Assembly: GCA_965246785.1 (NCBI GenBank)
Contig: CBDFFM010000001.1
Location: forward strand, 62,001 to 126,000
Direction of reading: 5' to 3'
Source: UBA1952 sp965246785
GTDB taxonomy: Bacteria; Bacteroidota; Bacteroidia; Chitinophagales; Chitinophagaceae
DNA: 64,000 nucleotides
A program made the position numbers and the translations under genes. Under the pieces are notes generated by a model. It did not search any database. It saw only the letters and a program-made list of their open reading frames with translations, and had not been told where the DNA came from. This document shows positions 7,832 to 16,800 of this stretch, piece after piece. Every line of letters starts with the position of its first letter. The stretch's first letter is position 1.

Positions 7832-8542
7832 ATGAATGAGCAAACGACTTTAGACAACGCGGCGCGGGCCTCCGTGTCACGGCGGCGCTTTCTTGGCTAT
7901 GCCGGCGCGCTTGCGGGCGCAGGCCTGCTGGCTGGCGGCATATCTGCCTGCAATAAAAAGGAAGAAGACCCCTTTGAAGGCGCTATCAATCTCGGCTCCG
8001 GGGATATAGGAGTGCTGAACCTCGCTTACGCGCTGGAGCAGCTTGAGGCCGCCTTTTATACGCAGGTCATTCTTACGCCTTATGACGGCCTGAAGGCGAA
8101 TACAGTTGATGCGAAAAATGAGCTTAAGCTGCTAACAGATATCCGCGACCATGAGATTGCGCACCGAGAGTTCTTCCGCAGGGTGCTTGGCACCAATGCC
8201 ATACAAGACCTGACGCCGGTGTTTACGTCCATCGACTTCTTCAAGCGCACCTCGGTGCTGGCTGCGGCTAAGGTGTTTGAAGACACGGGCGTGGCTGCTT
8301 ACAACGGCGCCGGCCAACTGCTGAGCACGGACGCTTATCTGGAGGTAGCTGGAAAAATCGTATCGGTGGAAGCCCGCCACGCTGCCGCTATCCGCGACCT
8401 TATTCAGATGGGCACCTTTGCCGACAGCACCATTGTAGGCGATGATGCGATGGACCCTGCACGCAAGCCGGAAGAAATCGTCGCTGCCGTAGCGCCTTTC
8501 CTGAAGGAGAAGCTTAATTACAAGAACCTGCCTACCAGCTAA
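7832..8542 (+). CDS. Tat-exported ferritin-like lipoprotein, pair 1 gene A
   Basis: The product is 236 residues. The N-terminus has a twin-arginine motif (SRRRFLGYAG, residues 16-25), a hydrophobic AGALAGAGLLAGG segment and a lipobox-like ISAC with Cys40, pointing to a folded lipoprotein exported by Tat. The rest is a ferritin-like (Ferritin_2 type) four-helix bundle with a carboxylate/His pattern: ALEQLEAAFYTQ, IRDHEIAHREFF, AKVFEDTGVAAYNGA and SVEARHAAAIRDLI, i.e. an E...ExxH...E...ExxxH set suited to a di-metal centre. Activity is unknown; oxidase or peroxide-protection roles are possible. It is gene A of the first of three A-B pairs; gene B follows after 32 bases. Confidence 0.88.
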   Translation: MNEQTTLDNAARASVSRRRFLGYAGALAGAGLLAGGISACNKKEEDPFEGAINLGSGDIGVLNLAYALEQLEAAFYTQVILTPYDGLKANTVDAKNELKLLTDIRDHEIAHREFFRRVLGTNAIQDLTPVFTSIDFFKRTSVLAAAKVFEDTGVAAYNGAGQLLSTDAYLEVAGKIVSVEARHAAAIRDLIQMGTFADSTIVGDDAMDPARKPEEIVAAVAPFLKEKLNYKNLPTS

Positions 8543-8574
8543 ACTAATTACCCAGCAGCAGAAAGAGAATCATC

Positions 8575-9450
8575 ATGAACTTTTCAAGCATACTCGCACA
8601 GATAGAAGAGCTGGACCCGGAAGTGTATGAGCGCACCAGCCCGCGGCGCGCCCTTATCCGTAACTGGAGCCGCCGCGTGGGCCTTGCCGCTCTGCCGTTG
8701 GCGCTCGGATCCCTCTTCAACAAAGCTTACGGCCAGACCCAGACAGATACCATCGTAGGCGTGCTCAACTTCGCGCTGAAGCTGGAGTACTTAGAAAGCA
8801 CGTTTTACAAAATGGGCCTGGACGCTTCTGCCCCAAATGTTGCTGACCCGCTCATCCCTTCCGTTACAGGCTTGGAGCAGCCGGCCATTGCGCTTATCTA
8901 TAAGCATGAGCAGACGCATGTGAAGTTTCTGCAGGACACCATCCGTGCGATGGGCAAGACACCAATAGATAAGCCCAAGTTTGACTTCAGCGGCGGCTCC
9001 GGCATGGGTAACGGGCCTTTTGCCAATGTGTTCAAGGACTACGACATGTTCCTTGCTGTGGCGCAGGCTTTTGAAGATACAGGCGTGCGGGCCTACAAGG
9101 GCCAGGCTACCACGCTGAAGCCGGACAACTATGTGCTCACCCAGGCCCTGCGCATCCACGCTACGGAGGCGCGTCATGCGGCCCACATCCGCATGATGCG
9201 CAGCCAGACAGCAGGCCCGCTGAGCGACAATCAGGACATCCGCCCATGGATTCAGGGTAAGGACAGCGCCATTGCCTCCCCGGACGTGGCCGACAACTAC
9301 AAAGGCGAAGACAACACCACGCAGGCAGGTACTGAGATAACGCAGATAAACGGTTTTATCCAGATAACCAGCCAGAAAGCCAGCGGCGCTTTTGACGAGC
9401 CGCTTACGATGAAGGAGGTAACGGATATTGTTGTGAAGTTCCTGGCGTAA
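8575..9450 (+). CDS. Ferritin-like protein, pair 1 gene B
   Basis: The product is 291 residues and starts with the block shared by all B genes: MNFSSILAQIEELDPEVYER, then an Arg-rich stretch and WSRRVGLAALPLALGSLFNK ending AYGQ, which looks like a Tat/Sec-type export signal with an unusually long n-region. The body is again ferritin-like: FALKLEYLESTFYK, YKHEQTHVKFLQD, AQAFEDTGVRAYKG and ATEARHAAHIRMMR carry the metal ligands. A C-terminal extension after residue 225 ends with FDEPLTMKEVTDIVVKFLA, also conserved in the other B genes. Co-transcribed with gene A and probably forms a heteromer with it (inference). Confidence 0.87.
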   Translation: MNFSSILAQIEELDPEVYERTSPRRALIRNWSRRVGLAALPLALGSLFNKAYGQTQTDTIVGVLNFALKLEYLESTFYKMGLDASAPNVADPLIPSVTGLEQPAIALIYKHEQTHVKFLQDTIRAMGKTPIDKPKFDFSGGSGMGNGPFANVFKDYDMFLAVAQAFEDTGVRAYKGQATTLKPDNYVLTQALRIHATEARHAAHIRMMRSQTAGPLSDNQDIRPWIQGKDSAIASPDVADNYKGEDNTTQAGTEITQINGFIQITSQKASGAFDEPLTMKEVTDIVVKFLA

Positions 9451-9474
9451 GAAGTTTACACTATTAAGTCGAAC

Positions 9475-9502
9475 GCCGTCTCATAATTGAGGCGGCTGTT
9501 TG
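9475..9502 (+). terminator. Intrinsic terminator after ferritin pair 1
   Basis: An 8-bp stem GCCGTCTC/GAGGCGGC (one G-U) with a 6-base loop, followed by TGTTT, 25 bases after the stop of gene B. Confidence 0.6.
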
Positions 9503-9893
9503 GCGTTATAAGGCCTTCGCTATTGGGCAAGTTTAGCCGCGTCATTGCCCAAACAGGGTATCCGCTGCGGAGTGAGCGTAGCAACGTCCGCATACTTGCC
9601 TTACCACAAACTGGCTACAGCACGACCTTGTTTAAGCACAGCTACAATCAGTGCCGCCATTTTCAAACGAAAACAGAAGTGGGCGCAGTTTTTATCCGTT
9701 CACCAGTCTTACTGCCATTGGCCAAATGACTTTGTCATTGATGCTTACTGACGAAAAGCATTCTTTTAAACAGCAAATAACCACATTATCAGCTATGGCA
9801 GGTACATTGATTAAAACCAATGACCGGTCGCTATCGTAGCTAATAACATCAGCGGCCCCTTATCTAAACATTTTTGACTCTCTAAAACCAACT
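9503..9893. other. Intergenic region between ferritin pairs 1 and 2
   Basis: No convincing gene: the short frames here lack family features. A hairpin-like TGCGGA...TCCGCA around the GAGCGTAGC core recalls the GIY-YIG-flanking repeat. The CATTTTTG at 9869-9876, 18 bases before the ATG at 9894, is the best candidate -7 box for pair 2. Confidence 0.4.
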
Positions 9894-10589
9894 ATGATGA
9901 AAGAAACTACCAGCTTAGCTGGCACTACAGATGCCGGTATATCACGGCGGCGCTTCTTTGGCTATGCAGGCGCACTTGCCGGCGCGGGACTCCTTGTGGG
10001 CCTGGATAGCTGCAAGAAAGACGACAGTGGCAATGATGGCATTGACCTCGGAAGCGGCGACACCGGTATTCTAAACTATGCCTACGCGCTGGAGCAGCTT
10101 GAGGCCGCCTTTTACATTCAAGTGCTCACTACGCAATACTCCGGTATGACTGCGGAAGAAACTGCTTACCTCACGGACGTACGTGACCATGAAGTAATCC
10201 ACCGTGAATTCTTTAAGGCTGCGCTCGGCAGCAGCGCTATCAAAGCACTTACGCCCAATTTCAGCTCCATCAACTTTGCCGACCGCACTTCCGTGCTCAC
10301 AACGGCAAAGACTTTTGAAGACCTCGGTGTCAGCGCTTACAATGGTGCGGGCAAACTCATCTCCAATACCACAACCGGCAACCAGTACCTGCTTGAAGCA
10401 GGTAAGATTGTATCAGTGGAAGCACGACATGCAGCCGCTATCCGCGACCTTATCGCTAACGGCTCCTTTGCAGCAAGTGATGTGGTTGACGCGCAGGGCC
10501 TGGACAAAGCCCGTACGCCGGCAGAAGTGCTCGCTATGGCAGGCGCCTATATTACAGACAAGCTCAACGCCAATAACCTTCCTAAATAA
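9894..10589 (+). CDS. Tat-exported ferritin-like lipoprotein, pair 2 gene A
   Basis: The product is 231 residues, a paralogue of the gene at 7832. SRRRFFGYAG at residues 17-26 is the twin-arginine motif and LDSC with Cys40 the lipobox. Helix motifs are ALEQLEAAFYIQ, VRDHEVIHREFF, AKTFEDLGVSAYNGA and SVEARHAAAIRDLI, keeping all putative metal ligands. The linker after Cys40 is short and acidic (KKDDSGNDG). Translation could use either of the two ATGs in ATGATG. Gene B starts 14 bases after its stop. Confidence 0.88.
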   Translation: MMKETTSLAGTTDAGISRRRFFGYAGALAGAGLLVGLDSCKKDDSGNDGIDLGSGDTGILNYAYALEQLEAAFYIQVLTTQYSGMTAEETAYLTDVRDHEVIHREFFKAALGSSAIKALTPNFSSINFADRTSVLTTAKTFEDLGVSAYNGAGKLISNTTTGNQYLLEAGKIVSVEARHAAAIRDLIANGSFAASDVVDAQGLDKARTPAEVLAMAGAYITDKLNANNLPK

Positions 10590-10603
10590 GCCAAGCTACA
10601 ACC

Positions 10604-11455
10604 ATGAATTTTTCAAACATTCTCTCCGAAATAGAAAGGCTGGACCCGGAAGTATATGAGCGCACGAGCGAGCGCCGCTCGGTCATCAAAAACATGACGC
10701 GCGGCATCGGACTTGCAGCATTGCCCTTCGCCCTCGGCTCTCTGTTCAACAAAGCATACGGTAAATCCGCTGACCTCGCAATAGATACTCTGAACTTTGC
10801 ACTGAAGTTGGAGTATCTGGAGTCTGAATTTTACAAGGCGGCCGTTGCAAATGCAGCCAACATCGGCATTACAGGCGCAGCATTGACTGCCATTACAACC
10901 ATCAAAGACCATGAGGTGGCGCACGTAAAATTCCTGCGGGATGCAATTACTGCCGCCGGCGCCACGCCGGTTACTTTAACAGCATCCAGCTTTGACTTCT
11001 CCGGGGGTAAAGGCTCCATGAACGGGCCATTCAAGACAGCGCTTACAAGCGACTATAACCTCTTCCTTGCTGTTGCGCAAACATTTGAGGATACCGGTGT
11101 GCGTGCTTATAAAGGCCAGGCGGGGAATCTTGCCGGCAGTGCTTACCTCACCGCAGCCCTGCAGATTCACTCCGTGGAAGCGCGCCACGCGGCGCACCTG
11201 CGCAGAATGCGGGCGGCAAGCGGAGCGGGCGGCGGCCTCGTAGTAGGCACTGTGAAGCCCTGGATAACCGGCAACATGAGCGGCATCAACAGCCCGGCTG
11301 TGCAGGCGAGCTACAACGGAGAAGAGAACACAATGCAGCTTACCGTAGAAACGAACGGCCTTGGCGGCAAATCGCAGATTGCAGCGACAGAAGCTTTTGA
11401 TGAGCCACTGACCATGGCGCAAGTGCTTACAATTGTTGACCCCTTCTTCATTTAG
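10604..11455 (+). CDS. Ferritin-like protein, pair 2 gene B
   Basis: The product is 283 residues. It shares the MNFSNILSEIERLDPEVYER start, the Arg-containing hydrophobic export signal (MTRGIGLAALPFALGSLFNK, AYGK) and the ferritin-like motifs FALKLEYLESEFYK, IKDHEVAHVKFLRD, AQTFEDTGVRAYKG and SVEARHAAHLRRMR with the other B genes. The C-terminal extension again ends in a FDEPLTMAQVLTIVDPFF segment. Most differences from the pair 1 product are in loops, as expected for tandem duplicates under selection. Confidence 0.87.
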   Translation: MNFSNILSEIERLDPEVYERTSERRSVIKNMTRGIGLAALPFALGSLFNKAYGKSADLAIDTLNFALKLEYLESEFYKAAVANAANIGITGAALTAITTIKDHEVAHVKFLRDAITAAGATPVTLTASSFDFSGGKGSMNGPFKTALTSDYNLFLAVAQTFEDTGVRAYKGQAGNLAGSAYLTAALQIHSVEARHAAHLRRMRAASGAGGGLVVGTVKPWITGNMSGINSPAVQASYNGEENTMQLTVETNGLGGKSQIAATEAFDEPLTMAQVLTIVDPFFI

Positions 11456-11473
11456 GCGTCTATTATATCCACC

Positions 11474-11508
11474 TGAAAAAAAGAGGCGCCCGCAAGCGCC
11501 TTTTTTTT
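11474..11508 (+). terminator. Intrinsic terminator after ferritin pair 2
   Basis: Stem AGGCGC/GCGCCT with loop CCGCAA, flanked by an A-run before and eight Ts after. A strong rho-independent terminator. Confidence 0.85.
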
Positions 11509-11614
11509 GTTGCATGCCCGCCCGATTTACATTTAGGCTCAATTTTTTTTGTAACGCTGTTACCGCTTTTTCAAAATATTCTGCCATCTTCAAACACTCA
11601 AATCCTTAATCATT

Positions 11615-12304
11615 ATGACTGAAACAAAATTGCCTACTCAAAAAACGGATTCCCAGCTCTCACGGCGCCGGTTCTTCGGTTATGCAGGCGCACTGGCCGG
11701 CGCAGGCCTGCTCGTTAGCCTTGACGCCTGCAAAAAAAGCGACGATTCCGGCACCGGAGCCATCTCCCTCGGCAGTGGCGATGCAGGGATTCTCAACTAC
11801 GCCTACGCCCTGGAGCAGCTTGAGGCGGCCTTCTACATCCGTGTGGCGGCCAACCCCTACACCGGAATCACCGGCACGGAGCAGTCATACCTCAATGATG
11901 TGCGTGATCACGAGATTGCCCACCGTGAGTTTTTCCGCAAGGCGCTTGGTGCCAACGCCATCAAAGACCTTACACCGAACTTCTCTGGCATTGACTTTAC
12001 CAGCCGCACCTCGGTGCTTGCTGCCGCAAAGGCTTTTGAAGATCTCGGTGTGAGCGCTTATAATGGCGCCGGCAAACTCTTGACTGACCCCGCCAACCTG
12101 ACGATGGCCGGCAAGATTGTGTCCGTGGAAGCCCGCCATGCAGCGATTATCCGCGACCTCATTGCCATCAACACTTTTGCCGATACCTCCATCCTTGACC
12201 CTGGCACTCGCCGCGATGCAGCGAAGGAGCCAGCCGAAGTGCTGGCCACTGCTTCTATGTACATCGTGGAAACGCTGGACGCCTCCAAATTGCCAATGGC
12301 ATAA
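11615..12304 (+). CDS. Tat-exported ferritin-like lipoprotein, pair 3 gene A
   Basis: The product is 229 residues, the third A paralogue. SRRRFFGYAG at residues 16-25 is the twin-arginine motif; LDAC with Cys39 is the lipobox. Ferritin-like motifs ALEQLEAAFYIR, VRDHEIAHREFF, AKAFEDLGVSAYNGA and SVEARHAAIIRDLI are intact. It looks closest to the pair 2 A protein (shared GSGDxGILNYAYALEQLE start of the domain). The intergenic region upstream holds the terminator of pair 2 and an AT-rich stretch, so this pair likely has its own promoter. Confidence 0.88.
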   Translation: MTETKLPTQKTDSQLSRRRFFGYAGALAGAGLLVSLDACKKSDDSGTGAISLGSGDAGILNYAYALEQLEAAFYIRVAANPYTGITGTEQSYLNDVRDHEIAHREFFRKALGANAIKDLTPNFSGIDFTSRTSVLAAAKAFEDLGVSAYNGAGKLLTDPANLTMAGKIVSVEARHAAIIRDLIAINTFADTSILDPGTRRDAAKEPAEVLATASMYIVETLDASKLPMA

Positions 12305-12341
12305 ACCTCCCCTCACTTCACTCAAAAAACAAAGCAGCCCA

Positions 12342-13190
12342 ATGAACTTTGCCAACATACTTAGCCGCATCGCGGAGATAGATCCCGAAGTCTATGAGCG
12401 CACCTCCACCCGCCGCCGCGTCGTAAGCAACTGGATGCCTAAGGTGGCCCTTGCTACATTGCCGGTGGCCCTCGGTTCCCTCTTCAATAAGGCCTATGCA
12501 AAAGGCTCCGACGCTAAGGCTGATATCACAGCCGTGCTTCAGCTAGCCCTCACCGCAGAGCGTCTGGAATCCTTCTTCTACGCCAAGGCCCTCTCTATGA
12601 ATACGGTGCCCACCAGCCGGCCTACTGATGTTGCTGCCATTCAACTCATCGGCGCCAATGAAGAGGCGCACCGCAAGTTTGTAGAGTCCACGTTGCTCGC
12701 CTTTGCTGGTCAAAGCGCCGTAGATGCCGTACCCAACAAGTTTGACTACACTGGCGGCAAAGGCACTAATGCCGGCCCGTTTACCGATGTGTTCACCAAC
12801 TATGTAACCTTCCTCGGCGTATCTCAGGCTTTTGAGGAGACGGGCGTCCGCGCTTACAAAGGCGGCGCGCCGCTGCTAATGAGCGACCACACTATTCTTC
12901 AGGCTGCGCTCCAGCTTCATTCGGTGGAGGGTCGTCACGCGGCCAAAATCCGCCAACTCCGCGCCCAGAATGGGCAGGCTTCCGTTAAGCCCTGGATTAC
13001 GCAGGCCATTAGCGGCATCCCTAATCCTGCCGCACAGCCTACCTATGCCGGCGAAAACAATACGCTGCAAGCCGGCATAGACATGGTGGCCGCGTCTGGC
13101 CTTAGCTCTAATGCCGTTACGGAAGCTTTTGATGAGCCACTCGGGGCGGATGCGGTGAAGGCTATTCTTGCCAACTTCATCGCGCCTTAA
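12342..13190 (+). CDS. Ferritin-like protein, pair 3 gene B
   Basis: The product is 282 residues using the ATG at 12342; the frame is open upstream into gene A but the conserved MNFANILSRIAEIDPEVYER start fixes this choice. The export-signal segment reads WMPKVALATLPVALGSLFNK, AYAK. Helix motifs are LALTAERLESFFYA, IGANEEAHRKFVES, SQAFEETGVRAYKG and SVEGRHAAKIRQLR. It is the most divergent B copy: the helix-2 motif has NEEAH instead of DHExxH, and the fourth-helix ExRH is EGRH. The C-terminal FDEPLGADAVKAILANF is kept. Confidence 0.86.
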   Translation: MNFANILSRIAEIDPEVYERTSTRRRVVSNWMPKVALATLPVALGSLFNKAYAKGSDAKADITAVLQLALTAERLESFFYAKALSMNTVPTSRPTDVAAIQLIGANEEAHRKFVESTLLAFAGQSAVDAVPNKFDYTGGKGTNAGPFTDVFTNYVTFLGVSQAFEETGVRAYKGGAPLLMSDHTILQAALQLHSVEGRHAAKIRQLRAQNGQASVKPWITQAISGIPNPAAQPTYAGENNTLQAGIDMVAASGLSSNAVTEAFDEPLGADAVKAILANFIAP

Positions 13191-13205
13191 GATGGGCATT
13201 CTTTA

Positions 13206-13244
13206 TAAAAAAACCCGCTGCGAGCCTTCGTAGCGGGTTTTTTT
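13206..13244 (+). terminator. Intrinsic terminator after ferritin pair 3
   Basis: Stem AAACCCGCTGCGA/TCGTAGCGGGTTT (one G-U) with a short loop and a run of seven Ts. Confidence 0.9.
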
Positions 13245-13649
13245 ATGTTGCTTCGCCAGCGCGCTGTAAGCGTCTGTTGCCAGCTATCCTAAGCATTTTT
13301 GTACATTGCACAAGGTCTCTAATCATCAGTATATGAAAGTCCGTTGACCACTAGATGCTGCAAAGATCTCTTCAATCAGAGGGCTCTGTTGCCCAATATA
13401 CCAATATACAGGTAACAATGTCGTAAGGATACGGGCCGCTTATCACTGTAAGGGCTATTGGTTGAATATGACGCCGGGTTGGTCGCCATTAATAACCTTC
13501 CGGATTTTTATACAATATCCTCCGTCAAGCGCAATGTAACGGCCCTGCCACATGGCTATCTTTGGCAAGCTATGGCAAAAAGGGAGAGATTATGCGGTGA
13601 ACGGCCTTATACTTACGTCCTTCTGACCATAAGTCTTGCCCCCGAATGT
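13245..13649. other. Long intergenic region without a convincing gene
   Basis: About 400 bases between the ferritin terminator and the promoter-like box at 13650. A 64-residue frame (13458-13652) has no recognisable feature and is probably chance. No tRNA or known riboswitch was recognised. Confidence 0.4.
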
Positions 13650-13657
13650 TAGCTTTG
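13650..13657 (+). promoter_or_regulatory. Putative -7 promoter box (TAGCTTTG)
   Basis: Exact match to TAnnTTTG. It would start transcription near 13664, just before a terminator hairpin at 13680-13714, so the transcript is either a roughly 50-base RNA or the attenuated leader of the giant gene. No well-spaced -33 TTTG is seen. Confidence 0.35.
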
Positions 13658-13679
13658 CGTAAGCCGGCAAGATGACAGG

Positions 13680-13714
13680 AAAGGGGTAGCCGCCCTAACG
13701 CCTGCCCCTTTTTT
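13680..13714 (+). terminator. Intrinsic terminator upstream of the SprB-repeat gene
   Basis: Stem AAAGGGGTAG/CTGCCCCTTT (one G-U) with a 12-base loop and six Ts. It lies 100 bases before the giant gene's ATG and after no obvious gene. Confidence 0.65.
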
Positions 13715-13814
13715 GCTGTCTTATACTCCGCGCGAATAGTCTGTTTTCCTGCCCGGCCTGAGTTTAGCCTTTGATTTTCCAGACCGTTCCTTGTTCTTCA
13801 CCGCACTTCTGTCT

Positions 13815-16800
13815 ATGACGCATACGCTACGCCACAACATTTTTCTTACCGCCCTTATCCTGCCGCTGCTCCTCCTGATGAGCCGCCGGGCGGAGGCTAC
13901 GCACTTCTATGGGGCGGATTTCAATTACACTTGGGTGAGCGGTACTCAATATACCATTCGCCTTACCGTTTATGGCGACTGCAACGGGTCTTCTTTCCCT
14001 TATCTAAACGGGGCTACGCCTGAGGTGGAGATTTATAAGAATAACGTCTTGCAGAGCACGAAGTACCTGACTCAGGTAGGCGGAGGCTTTGAGGTAACGC
14101 CGGTGTGCCCCTCGCAGGCGTCCAATACGGTGTGCAGCAATCCTTTTTCCACTATTCCAGGGGTAAAGCGCTACATCTATGAAGGCACTTATACGCTGGG
14201 CAGTACCTCCACAAACTGGAAGTTTCGCTTTACCGGCAATATGCCGAACGCTCCCATAGCCAGCAGCGCAGGCCGGAGCAACAGCATCGGCAACATTGCC
14301 AACGGCTCTGTAACAGCGCTGGAAGCATTGCTCAATAACGCGCCCAATGTAAACTCCTCGGTCAATTATACGACGATACCGACGCCCTTTTTCTGCGTCA
14401 ATAAGGCGGCCAACTATAACCCCGGCGCAGTTGACCCGGAGAATGACTCTTTGTCCTTTGCACTCGTCGCAGGACTTAACGGCGGCGGCGGTACGGTTAC
14501 ATACAATACGGGCTACAGTGCTACTGCCCCGCTCACGGCAAGCCCGTTTTCTGTTTCCTCGGCCAACGGCCAGGTATCCTTCACGCCTACCAGCGCCCAG
14601 CAATCGCTGGTGGTGAGCCGGGTGAGCGAGTACCGGAACGGTGTGCTGATGGGTACCTCCATGCGGGAAATGACCTTCGTGGTGCTCAGCAGTTGCAGCA
14701 ATAACCCTCCTACCGCAGGTGTATCCAATCCCAGCACCAATGTGGGCGCTACCACCACCACAACGGTAAGCTCGTGTAAATCTGCAGGCACCATCTCCTT
14801 CAATCTCAACCCTACCGATCCGGACGGGGATAAGATTAATATGCAGGCGGCTGGCCTTCCGGCAGGCGCCACTTTCAGCATTCTGAACAATAACGGCTTC
14901 TTCCCCATAGGCACCTTTACCTGGAATCTGACGAACGTAACGCCGGGCACTTACTTCTTCTTCGTTACCCTAACAGATGACGGCTGCTCCCTCTCCAGCA
15001 AGCAGACTTTAGCATACACCATCAACGTCTATGGCGATCCCAACCCCGGCTATACACTCATCAGCGCTGCTACCTGCACGGCAAAGGCAAAGTACACTCT
15101 GGCGCCCTTCGCGGGCGTAGCGCCGTATAACATTACCGTTTCCAACACGGGTACGACGCACACGTTTACCGGCATTACGAGCGGCGTTACAGACAGCCTT
15201 TCGCCGGGCACTTATCTCATCCATACGGTCAATGCCATCGGTTGCTCGTATGATACGACTATCACCATCGCCTCGCCGACTAACCTGAGGGCGTCAGTAA
15301 GCTATATAAAGCCCAATTGCTTTGGCAGCAGCACCGGCAGCATTACCGTAAATGGTCTCAACGGCGTTTCCCCTTATACCTATGCTATCGGCACAGGCAC
15401 CTTCTCCAGCGCTAATACCTTTACGGGCCTGGCTGCCGGCACTTACATGCTGCATCTTAAAGATGCCGCAAGCTGTACGCTGGATACAAGCGTTACGCTC
15501 CAAGATACCGTTGAGACGCAAGCGACAGTAGCCTTTTCCAGGCCGCCGTGCAACCACTTCCCCAACGGCTCCATCAGCATCTCCGCCTTTGGTACGGTCG
15601 GGCCTTATACTTATGCCATAGGTGCAGGTACATACGGCAGCTCAGGGGTATTCGGCGGCCTGTTCTCCGGGGCTTATACCATTCATATAAAGAACGGTAT
15701 CGGCTGCGTAAAGGACACGGTGGTCACTCTGCCGGACTCCGTGAAGATTGCGGCGATTGTTCCGGTAACAAATGCGCTTTGCTTTGGCAATACCAACGGC
15801 ACCATTACAGTGAACGCCAACGGCGCTTATCCGCCTTATACCTATGCGGTAAATACCGGCCCTTACGGCAGCAGCAATGTCTTTACCGGCCTTCCCGCCG
15901 GCACTTACGCGGTACACGTGCGCGATACGGCTCAATGCTATTTTGATACCACCATCACCATCACGCAGCCAACGCCGGTAGTGAATGTGCCGACAGTTAC
16001 GACTAACGTAAGCTGTAACGCCGGCGCGGATGGCGCCATCAGCGTGGCGGCTTCGGGCGGCACGCCTGGTTATACCTATGCTATTGGCAGCGGCGTTTAT
16101 GGCAGCGCGTCATCCTTCACGGGCTTGACGGCCGGCATCTATACACTGCATGTGAAGGATGCGAATAGCTGTATCAAGGACAGCATTGTCACCGTTATGC
16201 AGCCCACACCAATCCTTATCGGCTGGACTTTCACCAGCCCGGCCTGCTCCAATACGGCCAACGGCTCGGTTACGCTGAACGCTTCCGGAGGTACTCCTGG
16301 CTATACTTATTCGGTGGACGCACTCGCTTACCAGAGCTCCGGCACTTTTACCGGCCTGCTGGGTGGGGCACATACGCTTCATGCAAAGGATGCGAACGGC
16401 TGTATTAAGGACAGTAGCATCAATCTGAGCGCTCCGGCACGCCTCACGCCAACGGCGGCCCTGCGCAAGAGTACCTGCGCTACGCTGGGCAATGGGCAGG
16501 TAATGCTCGGCGCTACAGGCGGCACCTCCGGATACACTTTTGCACAAGGCAGCGGCGCTTATGGCAGCTCCGGGATTTTCTCACCACTCGTGGCAGGTAC
16601 CTATATCTTCCATGTGAAGGATGCTAACGGCTGTATTACTGACACCACCGTCACCATTGCAGACTCACTAACGATTTCCGGGAATGTAACGGTGACCAAT
16701 GTGCAATGCTACAACCTGGTTAATGGCAGCATTAGCGTAACCGGTACCGGCGGCGGCTCGCCTTATACTTATGCGCTGGGCACAGGTACGTATGGCAGCA

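Noticed and set aside
9487..9729. 80-codon rightward frame between ferritin pairs 1 and 2
   Set aside because: Starts inside the terminator hairpin of pair 1, no recognisable domain, composition unlike neighbouring genes.
13458..13652. 64-codon rightward frame before the SprB-repeat gene
   Set aside because: No signal, domain or upstream promoter; the stop overlaps the promoter-like box at 13650.
13660..13714. Signal recognition particle RNA or a known riboswitch
   Set aside because: The GGAAGC/AGCA SRP core and known riboswitch cores are absent; only a promoter-like box plus terminator is supported.
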